Below, piece after piece: positions 1 through 6,092 of a stretch of 6,506 nucleotides of DNA. Made by a program: the position numbers and the translations under genes. The stretch is from JAJYLM01 sp964547905. Lineage in GTDB: Bacteria > JAMCPX01. The notes beneath the pieces were generated by a model. The model saw only the letters and a list, made by a program, of their open reading frames with translations, was not told where the DNA came from and did not search any database. The DNA is taken from positions 1 to 6,506 of the forward strand of contig CAZJPN010000085.1 in the NCBI GenBank assembly GCA_964547905.1, read 5' to 3'. Position 1 is the stretch's first letter, and the number at the start of each line of letters is the position of its first letter.

Positions 1-210
1 GAGCCTTCTTTTAAGGCACTATCGGAACAGTACAACACCAGTATAAAATTCGGCAGGCTTAACACGGATGAAAACCCGCGTACACCGACGCAGTATAACA
101 TAATGGGTATACCGACGATAATACTCTTTAAAGACGGCAAGGTAGTAGACCAGATAGTAGGGGCGGTGCCGAAATCGAACATAGAGAAGATGTTCAGCAA
201 GGTATTATGA
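1..210 (+). CDS. trxA: Thioredoxin, C-terminal part (5' end outside window)
   Basis: This is the last 69 codons of a thioredoxin, a small cytoplasmic dithiol carrier that reduces protein disulfides. The visible part matches the second half of the family: a beta-strand ending in LNTDENP, then the cis-proline loop GIPT (proline is visible residue 38), then the strand IILFKDGK and the VGAVPK turn before the last helix. These correspond to GIPT, LLLFKNGE and VGALSK in E. coli thioredoxin. By that alignment the WCxxC active site lies only a few residues upstream of the window, so it cannot be inspected. The stop TGA (208-210) is followed at once by the ATG of the next thioredoxin gene, so the two are probably cotranscribed and translationally coupled. 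The fold call is firm. The exact paralogue is less certain because the active site is missing. Confidence 0.9.
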   Translation, partial: EPSFKALSEQYNTSIKFGRLNTDENPRTPTQYNIMGIPTIILFKDGKVVDQIVGAVPKSNIEKMFSKVL

Positions 211-594
211 ATGGTTAAACCCGAGACAGCAAAAGAGAAAAACGTAGAGCGCGGTTCCGCACTGCTCGCAAATATAAATTGTGAAGAGTTCTATAGCCTT
301 GTACTGAAGTCCGATAAGCCCGTTATTATAGATTTCTGGGCGGATTGGTGTGCAGCATGTCATGCTGTGAAGCCGATACTCGAAAAGCTTGCATTGAAAT
401 ATAAAGACCGGATAACCTTTTACAGGATAAATGCCGATGCATGTCAGAATGTGACATCGACATACCAGATATCGAGCCTCCCAACACTTGTCATATATTA
501 TCACGGCAACTCGGTGGAAAGACTTGTAGGCGCAAGCAAGATATTGGAGTACGAAAGGTTTATAGATAATGCTATTATCAGACTTAACAATTGA
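211..594 (+). CDS. Divergent thioredoxin-family protein with a CAAC active site
   Basis: This is a 127-residue single-domain thioredoxin-fold protein. The fold is supported by the strand VIIDFWADW, the active-site motif WCAAC (Cys47 and Cys50), the helix AVKPILEKLA, and the cis-proline loop SSLPT (Pro91) followed by strand LVIYYHG. It differs from ordinary thioredoxin in three ways. The active site is CAAC rather than CGPC, the residue after it is His51 rather than Lys/Arg, and there is an N-terminal extension of about 20 residues. Extra cysteines lie at positions 24 and 78. No signal peptide is visible, so it is presumably cytoplasmic. The ATG directly follows the previous stop, with AAGG at 199-202 as ribosome site. 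Its 3' end overlaps trxB by 26 nt, so TrxB is the obvious reductant, but this is inferred. Whether it acts as a general reductase or on a special substrate cannot be told. Confidence 0.9.
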   Translation: MVKPETAKEKNVERGSALLANINCEEFYSLVLKSDKPVIIDFWADWCAACHAVKPILEKLALKYKDRITFYRINADACQNVTSTYQISSLPTLVIYYHGNSVERLVGASKILEYERFIDNAIIRLNN

Positions 595-1552
595 AAAAGC
601 CGAGAGAAAGCCTTCATGCGATTATTACGATTGCATAATCATCGGCGGTGGTCCTGCAGGGATGACTGCTGCGATATATACAGGCAGGGCAAAATTGAAG
701 ACGCTTTTGCTTGAAGAAAAAGCAATAGGCGGTGAAATAGTCGTAGCTGATATAGTAGAGAATTATCCAGGTTTTCCGAAGGGCATTTCGGGTGCGGATC
801 TTACCTCCGCAATAGAAGAGCAAGCCAGATCCTTCGGCACGGAAATCTGCGAGATAGGAGCTAAAAGTATAGATTTTGACGGTGACGATAGAATCGTAAA
901 TACAACGGATGACAGGACGATCCACACAAAAACCGTAATTATAGCAGCAGGAACAGAGAACATTAAATTAAACGTACCGGGCGAAAAGCTTTTTACAGGC
1001 AGGGGTGTATCTTATTGTGCTCAATGTGACGGAGCATTTTTTAAAGATAAGGAAATAATAGTTATCGGCGGTGGAGATACAGCTATAGGAGATGCTCTAT
1101 TCCTTACAAGGTTTGCAAAAAAAGTCTATGTAGTTCATCGCAGAGACAAACTGAGAGCAGAAAAAATACTGCAGGAACGCGCTTTCAGTATACCTTCGAT
1201 AGAATTTATATGGGATTCTGTGATCACCGAAATAAGGGGCAAGAAAACAGTAGAAGCGGTTTCCGTAAAAAATCTTAAAACAGATACCCTTGTCGAAAAA
1301 AAGATAGATGGGGTCTTCATTTTTATAGGCAACAAGCCCAATACGGGTTTTGTCAAGGATATTATAACTCTTGATAAAAATGGATATATAATTACAGACG
1401 AGAATATGGGAACGAATCAGCCTGGCATATTTGCAGCAGGAGATATAAGATCAAAGATAGTAAAACAGGTTGCCACTGCTGTTGGAGATGGAGCCATGGC
1501 AGGTTCTTCAGTTCAAAGATATATCGAAAGATTAGAAATAGTAAAAAAATAA
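569..1552 (+). CDS. trxB: Thioredoxin-disulfide reductase (FAD, NADPH)
   Basis: This cytoplasmic flavoenzyme (327 aa, slightly longer than the usual 305-320) passes electrons from NADPH through FAD and a redox disulfide to thioredoxin-type carriers. Landmarks in order are: FAD-binding GGGPAG (residues 26-31); redox-active CAQC followed by Asp (Cys150, Cys153); NADPH-binding GGGDTA (167-172); HRRDKLRA (from 190), whose arginines are the usual NADPH 2'-phosphate contacts; and the C-terminal FAD motif AAGD (Asp292) with a QVATAVGDG stretch. The start ATG overlaps the previous gene by 26 nt and has GAAAGG at 553-558, 10 nt upstream. It is the only in-frame ATG before the FAD motif and gives a short N-terminal extension of about 14 residues. 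The residues after GGGDTA are IGDA where many relatives have xEEA. This is a mild deviation and all catalytic parts are present. Its neighbours suggest it serves two thioredoxins and probably the PDO. Confidence 0.96.
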   Translation: MLLSDLTIEKAERKPSCDYYDCIIIGGGPAGMTAAIYTGRAKLKTLLLEEKAIGGEIVVADIVENYPGFPKGISGADLTSAIEEQARSFGTEICEIGAKSIDFDGDDRIVNTTDDRTIHTKTVIIAAGTENIKLNVPGEKLFTGRGVSYCAQCDGAFFKDKEIIVIGGGDTAIGDALFLTRFAKKVYVVHRRDKLRAEKILQERAFSIPSIEFIWDSVITEIRGKKTVEAVSVKNLKTDTLVEKKIDGVFIFIGNKPNTGFVKDIITLDKNGYIITDENMGTNQPGIFAAGDIRSKIVKQVATAVGDGAMAGSSVQRYIERLEIVKK

Positions 1553-1554
1553 AC

Positions 1555-1560
1555 GGAGGT
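1555..1560 (+). promoter_or_regulatory. Shine-Dalgarno site of the PDO gene
   Basis: GGAGGT lies between the trxB stop (1550-1552) and the ATG at 1564. It is the strongest match to the anti-SD sequence in the redox string, although its spacing to the ATG is short (3 nt). It fixes the PDO start and suggests the gene is translated from its own site, unlike the overlapping genes before it. Confidence 0.75.
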
Positions 1561-1563
1561 AAC

Positions 1564-2214
1564 ATGGGTTTACTGCAAGAGAAAGACAAAGAGTATTTAA
1601 AAACGGAGTTTTCCAAGTTAAAAAACGATGTGAAGTTGATCCTTTTCACACAGGAAGAGGATTGTACCTATTGCAATGACGAAAAGATACTTATAGACGA
1701 GTTGGGCTCTCTTTCGGAAAAGCTCAAAGTTGAGCATTATGATTATGCTACACAAAATGATAAGAAGGAACAATATAAAGTAGACAAATATCCGGCTCTT
1801 ATCATAGAAGGCGTAAAAGATTATGGTATAAGGTATTACGGTATACCTGCTGGTTATGAATTCGCTTCCGTAATCGAAGATATTATGGACGTATCCGAGG
1901 GCAGCAGCAAACTCACGGACCAATCCAAGAAAAAATTAGAGGCTATAAACAAACCAATAAGGATACAGGTTTTTGTAACACCAAGCTGTCCCTACTGTCC
2001 TAAGGCTGTAAGAACAGCACATAAGATAGCGATAGAAAACGACTTTGTCACCGCCGATATGGTAGAGGCATCGGAATTCCCGGAGGTCAGCGACAAGTAT
2101 GGTGTTCAAGCTGTACCAAAAACAGTAGTAAATGACGGTGTCGAATTCGTCGGTGCTTTACCTGAGGATCAATTTGTAGACGGTGTGTTATCCGCACTTG
2201 AACAAAACAAATAA
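1564..2214 (+). CDS. Protein disulfide oxidoreductase (PDO), two glutaredoxin/thioredoxin-fold units
   Basis: This is a 216-residue protein made of two tandem thioredoxin-fold units, the layout of archaeal and thermophile PDO (glutaredoxin-like, about 226 aa in Pyrococcus furiosus). The N-terminal unit (about 1-115) has strand VKLILFTQ, the CTYC site (Cys34, Cys37) and a cis-proline in KYPALII (Pro77). The C-terminal unit (about 125-216) has strand IQVFVTPS, the CPYC site (Cys142, Cys145) and a cis-proline in AVPKTVV (Pro185). Both active sites are intact. Known family members form, reduce or isomerise disulfides in the cytoplasm and can be recycled by a thioredoxin reductase. The gene starts 11 nt after trxB, which supports that pairing here. 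No signal peptide is seen. A glutaredoxin-like label would also fit the CPYC motif. The two-unit layout makes PDO the better name. Confidence 0.9.
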   Translation: MGLLQEKDKEYLKTEFSKLKNDVKLILFTQEEDCTYCNDEKILIDELGSLSEKLKVEHYDYATQNDKKEQYKVDKYPALIIEGVKDYGIRYYGIPAGYEFASVIEDIMDVSEGSSKLTDQSKKKLEAINKPIRIQVFVTPSCPYCPKAVRTAHKIAIENDFVTADMVEASEFPEVSDKYGVQAVPKTVVNDGVEFVGALPEDQFVDGVLSALEQNK

Positions 2215-2245
2215 TGCAATCCGCTTTAATTGGAAAAGGATAAAC

Positions 2246-2252
2246 AAAGGAG
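2246..2252 (+). promoter_or_regulatory. Shine-Dalgarno site of the CoA-disulfide-reductase-like gene
   Basis: AAAGGAG sits 9 nt before the ATG at 2262 and supports that start. The whole 47-nt gap 2215-2261 is otherwise plain AT-rich sequence. I found no convincing -35/-10 pair and no hairpin in it, so the genes on both sides may share one transcript. Confidence 0.75.
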
Positions 2253-2261
2253 ACTCTACTG

Positions 2262-3614
2262 ATGACGGAAAATGTTGTTATTGTAGGAGGTGTCGCAGCG
2301 GGGATGAGCGCAGCAAGCCAGGCTAAAAGGAGAAACCCTTCATTAAATGTTATAGCACTTGAGAAAAGTGAATTTGTGTCCTATGGATCGTGTGGTTTAC
2401 CGTACTACATAATGGACATTACAAAGAAGCACACGGATCTTATAGCTATTTCAAAAGAACGATTTAAATCAGAAAGGAATATTGATGTTCTGACAAAGAT
2501 AGAAGTCCTTTCTATAGATCCAAGGAAAGGGGAAATCCATGCTATAGATCACAATGATAAAAAAGATATAACCTTTCCTTATGACCATCTTGCCATTACA
2601 ACCGGTGCTTCGGCAATAAAACCCTCTATTCCCGGTATCGATAACCCGGCAATATTCCAGTTGAGGACACTTGATGACGGTATTGCTATCAAAGGTTACA
2701 TCAAGTCACGTTCCCTTAAAAGAGCAGCTATAATCGGAGCTGGTTATATCGGAATGGAAATGGCCGAAGCATTAAAATGGCTTGGTTTAGAAGTTATTGT
2801 TATAGAAAAACTTCCGAATATACTTGGTACTATGGATGATGAAATCACAACAATAGTAGAAAAAACACTTGAGGATAACGGGGTAAAACTATTGAAGTCA
2901 ACAGAGGTTAAGTCATTTGATAAAAAAGATAATGAGCTCATCAGGATCGACACATCAAACGGAAGCTTTGATGTTGATCTTGTAATTTTATCAATCGGTG
3001 TAAAGCCTAATTCGGAAATAGCAAAGGCCGCCGGGATAGCGACGGGTATACATGATGCAATTCTCGTCAATGAAAAGATGGAAACCAACATTCCGCATAT
3101 ATACTCTGCCGGTGACTGTGCAACCGCAAAACACATAATCCTGAAAAAAGATGTTTACATACCACTGGGTACGACAGCGAACAAGCAGGGAAAAATAGCG
3201 GGAGCCAATATGGCAGGAGTCAATGAAACATTTAAAGGCGTAGCCGGGACCTCGGTGGTAAAGATATTCGATCTTGAGGTTGCAAGGACCGGATTAACGG
3301 TGAAAGAGGCTATGGAAAACAAATTTAATGCCGTATCGAGTGTTATTACGTCTAAAACCAGGGCACATTACTATCCGGGAGGGAAATCCATTACAATAAA
3401 GCTGGTAATGGAGAAGAAAAACGGCAAAATACTTGGTGCACAAATGGTTGGAGGAGAAGGTGTATCAAAAAGAATAGATATAGTAGTTGCAGGATTATAT
3501 AAAGGAATGACAATCGACGAGCTTTCAAGGCTTGATCTTAGTTATGCGCCTCCATTCGCGCCTGTATGGGATCCGCTTCTCGTAGCGGCAAACGATGCAG
3601 TCAAAAAGGTTTGA
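2262..3614 (+). CDS. CoA-disulfide reductase-like FAD/NAD(P)H oxidoreductase
   Basis: This 450-residue flavoprotein belongs to the single-cysteine class of pyridine nucleotide-disulfide oxidoreductases (CoA-disulfide reductase, NADH oxidase, NAD(P)H persulfide reductase). Motifs in order are: FAD-binding GGVAAG (9-14) with the typical MSAASQAKR helix; the catalytic segment SYGSCGLPYY with a lone redox cysteine (Cys44); NAD(P)H-binding GAGYIG (159-164) with MEMAE; the second FAD motif SAGDC (Asp285); and the C-terminal dimerisation domain with HYYPGG (369-374) and SYAPPFAPVWDP. Tyr371 and Tyr428 probably match the active-site tyrosines known in the Staphylococcus aureus enzyme, by position only. 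No C-terminal rhodanese domain is present; the protein simply ends. The substrate (CoA disulfide, CoA or protein persulfide, or oxygen) cannot be fixed from sequence. The OsmC gene begins 1 nt after its stop and a full thioredoxin system lies upstream, which fits thiol or persulfide reduction. Confidence 0.92.
   Translation: MTENVVIVGGVAAGMSAASQAKRRNPSLNVIALEKSEFVSYGSCGLPYYIMDITKKHTDLIAISKERFKSERNIDVLTKIEVLSIDPRKGEIHAIDHNDKKDITFPYDHLAITTGASAIKPSIPGIDNPAIFQLRTLDDGIAIKGYIKSRSLKRAAIIGAGYIGMEMAEALKWLGLEVIVIEKLPNILGTMDDEITTIVEKTLEDNGVKLLKSTEVKSFDKKDNELIRIDTSNGSFDVDLVILSIGVKPNSEIAKAAGIATGIHDAILVNEKMETNIPHIYSAGDCATAKHIILKKDVYIPLGTTANKQGKIAGANMAGVNETFKGVAGTSVVKIFDLEVARTGLTVKEAMENKFNAVSSVITSKTRAHYYPGGKSITIKLVMEKKNGKILGAQMVGGEGVSKRIDIVVAGLYKGMTIDELSRLDLSYAPPFAPVWDPLLVAANDAVKKV
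3603..3609 (+). promoter_or_regulatory. Ribosome site that decides the OsmC start
   Basis: AAAAAGG, inside the last codons of the upstream flavoprotein gene, is 6 nt before the ATG at 3616. The other in-frame ATG, at 3595, has no purine-rich stretch before it and would add seven residues not expected in the family. I therefore chose 3616. Confidence 0.7.
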
Positions 3615-3615
3615 T

Positions 3616-4047
3616 ATGCCCAAGGTAGAGATTACATGGAAGCATGGAATGCGGTTCGATGCTGTACCGGACTCAGGTCATACAATCACTATGGACTCAG
3701 AAAAGGCGCATGACGGCACTGACATGGGTCCAAGGCCCATGGAGCTTCTTCTCGTGGGGCTTGGAGGATGCACAGGTATGGATGTAGTATCTATATTAAA
3801 AAAGATGCGGAAACATATAAAGAACTTTAAGTTAAATATAAATGCCGATAGGGCTGCTGAACATCCAAAAGTTTATACAAATATAGTATTGGAATATATA
3901 CTCGAAGGGGATATGGGAAAAAAAGACGTTGAAAGAGCAATTGATCTGTCACAACAAAAATTCTGTTCTGCCTCGGCAATGCTTGGTAAAACGGCTAAGA
4001 TAACATACACATATAAACTTCTCAAAACCGGAGTGGATATATCTTGA
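3616..4047 (+). CDS. OsmC family protein (peroxiredoxin-like)
   Basis: This is a 143-residue OsmC/Ohr-fold protein of the OsmC-like branch, usually about 140 aa. The opening VEITWKHGMRFDA followed by GHTITMD is the usual N-terminal strand pair. RPMELLLVGLGGCTGMDV carries the conserved Glu43 and first cysteine Cys52, and KFCSASAML carries the second cysteine Cys117. Both cysteines of the Cys-based peroxidase centre are present, with Arg13 a candidate for the conserved arginine. Known relatives reduce organic hydroperoxides in the cytoplasm with thiol donors such as lipoyl proteins, but many OsmC-like proteins of this branch are uncharacterised. The gene follows the flavoprotein gene by 1 nt and its stop overlaps the next start, so it is tightly coupled on both sides. 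The neighbouring reductases are plausible electron donors, but that is inference. Confidence 0.9.
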   Translation: MPKVEITWKHGMRFDAVPDSGHTITMDSEKAHDGTDMGPRPMELLLVGLGGCTGMDVVSILKKMRKHIKNFKLNINADRAAEHPKVYTNIVLEYILEGDMGKKDVERAIDLSQQKFCSASAMLGKTAKITYTYKLLKTGVDIS

Positions 4048-4060
4048 AATGGATATATCT
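4034..4060 (+). repeat. 11-bp perfect direct repeat around the barrel-gene start
   Basis: The 11-mer TGGATATATCT occurs at 4034-4044 and again at 4050-4060, 16 bp apart. The first copy includes the first T of the TTG start of the barrel gene; the second falls in its codons 3-6. The bases on either side differ, so the match is exactly 11 bp. It may be chance in AT-rich DNA, the trace of a small duplication, or a site affecting initiation. Confidence 0.6.
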
Positions 4061-4901
4061 AACAGCGGTAAGCATATTGTTGATCTGTTTTATACCTAAT
4101 TATTCTATTGCTGATTCTCTGTTCTTATACTCAACACCCGCCTCTGCAGGCATGGGCGGGGCTTTCGGTTCTATAGCAAACGATAATTCTGCTATCATTA
4201 TAAATCCGGCTGGTATAAGTGCCAAACAAAGATATGGAGCGGAAGTTGGATATTTAAACACCAACCCTTATGGGAGCAGAATTGAGTCATCAGTGGTTGA
4301 CAGTGTTACATCCCAGCTCGGAGCAGGATTCGGCTATTATAGAGATAATTATAAAGAATCATCAATGAGTATAAATAGGAATACCTATGCACTCGCATTA
4401 TCCATGGGTAAACCCGGTATTCTCAGTGCCGGCATTACAGGAAGGTTCGATCAATTTACCCGTGGCTTATCAGGCCAATCCGAATCTCTTGGTTATGGTC
4501 TTATCTTTTCACCCGGACTTTCATTTTTAAACCTTTCCATTGCAGGACTTAACCTTACAAGAATAAAGGGAACAAGAGAACAACTCCCGCCAAGGCTGAT
4601 AGATGCTGGTATTTCAATGTTATTGCATGGTGTGCTAACGATTGCATTTGACGCGGTAAAAAATCTTGATGTAGATGCCGACAGGAGTATGGATTACCAT
4701 GCAGGAGGTGAAATAGTAGTCGTTACTCAAATAGCTTTCCGAGGCGGCTATGCATGGGAGAATGCAGAAAACACCAAAACATATTCAGCAGGTATTGCAT
4801 GGGAAGAACCGAGATTCACACTTGCATATACCTATGTTGGTGATGTCCAAAACAGGCAAAACAATACACAGCTCGTATCATTTACCATCTATCCATTTTA
4901 G
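4044..4901 (+). CDS. Outer-membrane beta-barrel-like protein with signal peptide
   Basis: This 285-residue protein is probably an outer-membrane beta-barrel of the broad PorV/FadL-like (UPF0164-like) type. Residues 1-23 look like a Sec signal peptide: Lys2, a hydrophobic core from Ile4 to Ile17, and a likely cleavage site SIA/DS after Ala23. Just after it comes a segment typical of such proteins: SAGMGGAFGSIANDNSA, then NPAGIS. The rest is rich in Gly, aromatic residues and alternating polar/apolar strands. The chain ends in TIYPF, a terminal Phe pattern recognised by the BAM machinery. The start is TTG at 4044-4046, overlapping the OsmC stop (TTGA), with GGAG at 4030-4033 ten nt upstream. 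No in-frame ATG occurs before residue 37, and starting there would lose the signal peptide. No ligand can be predicted. A barrel gene coupled to cytoplasmic redox genes is unexpected. Confidence 0.8.
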   Translation: MKWIYLTAVSILLICFIPNYSIADSLFLYSTPASAGMGGAFGSIANDNSAIIINPAGISAKQRYGAEVGYLNTNPYGSRIESSVVDSVTSQLGAGFGYYRDNYKESSMSINRNTYALALSMGKPGILSAGITGRFDQFTRGLSGQSESLGYGLIFSPGLSFLNLSIAGLNLTRIKGTREQLPPRLIDAGISMLLHGVLTIAFDAVKNLDVDADRSMDYHAGGEIVVVTQIAFRGGYAWENAENTKTYSAGIAWEEPRFTLAYTYVGDVQNRQNNTQLVSFTIYPF

Positions 4902-4907
4902 AACACC

Positions 4908-5078
4908 CTAATCAATTTCACTGCTCAATTCATACATTCTCACTTCCATATCCAGATTAAGCCTTATTTGGGTTATTTCTTGAGTTATATCCGCTGATTT
5001 GATTTCTATCAGCTCATCTATTGCCTTGATGATTATTTCTACCGCATCTTGCGGTTCGATTGTATTCTGCTCTGATTG
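4908..5078 (-). pseudogene. C-terminal remnant of an unrecognised gene cut by the IS3 element
   Basis: On the - strand a frame is open for 56 codons, reading from 5078 down to the TAG at 4910-4908. No start codon lies near its upstream end, and the frame is closed by a TAG at 5081-5079, right where the IS3 element appears to end. The peptide is acidic and helical in character. The segment DAVEIIIKAIDELIEIKSAD and the following ITQEITQIRLNLDMEV have hydrophobic residues at coiled-coil-like spacing, and the chain ends in MYELSSEID. ATA/ATC-rich codon use resembles the host genes and not the insertion sequences. This looks like the tail of a host gene whose front part was separated by the insertions and would lie beyond the right edge. 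I do not recognise the family. Its stop lies only 6 nt from the stop of the convergent barrel gene, with no terminator hairpin between them. Confidence 0.6.
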
Positions 5079-5138
5079 CTATAAGGGTCGGGAAAAAATA
5101 GACAGCTTTTTGACCTCTTTTAAGGTGAGAAACTTCCA

Positions 5139-6092
5139 TCAGTTTATTACCCCTTTTTGATTGATTTTGCCAGGAATTCTGTTTTCGCTGCTCATGTCAT
5201 AAAAAGTCACCTCCGTATTTGCATTATAGACGATCTTTTTCTGCTCGTTGGTGGTTTTGTATGTACCCGTATAAACCTCCCAGGGTCTGTTGTATCCAAG
5301 TGCCTTGTGATATCGCTCTTTGTTGTAAAACTCAAAATAGCGTCTGATTCCTTCCTTTGCCTCAGGAATATTCTGGTAGTCGTGCAAATAGACATTTTCA
5401 TACTTCACGGAACGCCATAATCGCTCTACAAAGATGTTGTCATGAGCACGCCCCTTGCCGTCCATGCTGATTGAAATCTCCTGTTCCGCCAGCACTTTCA
5501 AAAACTCCTCACTGGTAAATTGACTCCCCTGGTCGCTGTTGAATATATCAGGATTCCCATAGAGCTTGAGGGCTTCCTTCAATGCCTCTATACAAAAATC
5601 GTTCTCCAGCGTGTTCGACAGTCGCCAACTCAAGACAGAGCGGCTGTACCAATCGATTATCGCGACAAGATACGCAAATCCCCATGCCAGCCGGATATAC
5701 GTGATGTCGGTGCTCCATACCTGATTCGGCCTCTCAATCGCTACATCATTCAGAAGGTACGGATATATCTTATGTCCGGGATGCGGCTTCGGATAGACCG
5801 CTTCCAAACCCATGGTTCGTAAAAGTGTCCTCGTGTGATCCATCCCAATGGGAAATCCCCTGCTCACTAAATGCCTCCTCATCTTCCGTACTCCGTAAAA
5901 GGGCGTCTGGGTGTATTGTTCATCAAGGAGGTTCATCAAAATCCGGTCTCGTATGCTTATCGGTGCCGGCGTATAATACACAGTCGAACGGTTGATGCTT
6001 AATAACCCACATTGCTTCGTAAAACTGTATGTCTTGTCCTGCTCGTTCAAGAGTGACCTACGGTGCTTTAATCCAAAAGCTGCAATTTTTTT
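5139..6092 (-). CDS. IS3-family transposase OrfB (DDE catalytic part)
   Basis: This is the catalytic half of an IS3-family transposase, which cuts and joins the ends of the element. About 317 residues remain from the frameshift site to the TGA at 5141-5139. They include an HTH_21-type region (YGVRKMRRHL), then the integrase (rve) core. The DDE triad is complete: Asp in STDITYI (5708-5706), Asp in NSDQGSQF (5534-5532) and Glu in FVERLWR (5426-5424). There are 35 residues between the second Asp and the Glu, and a Lys at Glu+7, as the family requires. No ATG precedes the domain in this frame. The frame runs back to 6188 only by crossing into the IS21 terminus. OrfB is therefore expected to be made as an OrfAB fusion by -1 frameshifting at the A9 run. 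The catalytic part is intact, but orfA is severed, so the element is unlikely to move by itself. Confidence 0.9.
   Translation of the reverse strand, partial: KKIAAFGLKHRRSLLNEQDKTYSFTKQCGLLSINRSTVYYTPAPISIRDRILMNLLDEQYTQTPFYGVRKMRRHLVSRGFPIGMDHTRTLLRTMGLEAVYPKPHPGHKIYPYLLNDVAIERPNQVWSTDITYIRLAWGFAYLVAIIDWYSRSVLSWRLSNTLENDFCIEALKEALKLYGNPDIFNSDQGSQFTSEEFLKVLAEQEISISMDGKGRAHDNIFVERLWRSVKYENVYLHDYQNIPEAKEGIRRYFEFYNKERYHKALGYNRPWEVYTGTYKTTNEQKKIVYNANTEVTFYDMSSENRIPGKINQKGVIN

Noticed and set aside
2215..2261. Possible internal promoter or terminator between the PDO and flavoprotein genes
   Set aside because: No -35/-10 pair with proper spacing and no GC-rich hairpin with a T-run was seen.
2744..3136. 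Long - strand open frame inside the flavoprotein gene
   Set aside because: It is antisense to conserved motifs of a well-supported gene and shows no features of its own. The same applies to other antisense frames at 205-504, 614-963, 1135-1356 and 1618-1923.
3595..3615. Earlier ATG at 3595 as start of the OsmC gene
   Set aside because: It lacks a ribosome site and adds seven residues not expected in the family. The ATG at 3616 has AAAAAGG at good spacing.
5079..5138. Transcription terminator after the IS3 transposase gene
   Set aside because: The T/A-rich tract with short complementary pieces does not form a convincing GC-rich stem. It is probably just the end of the IS.
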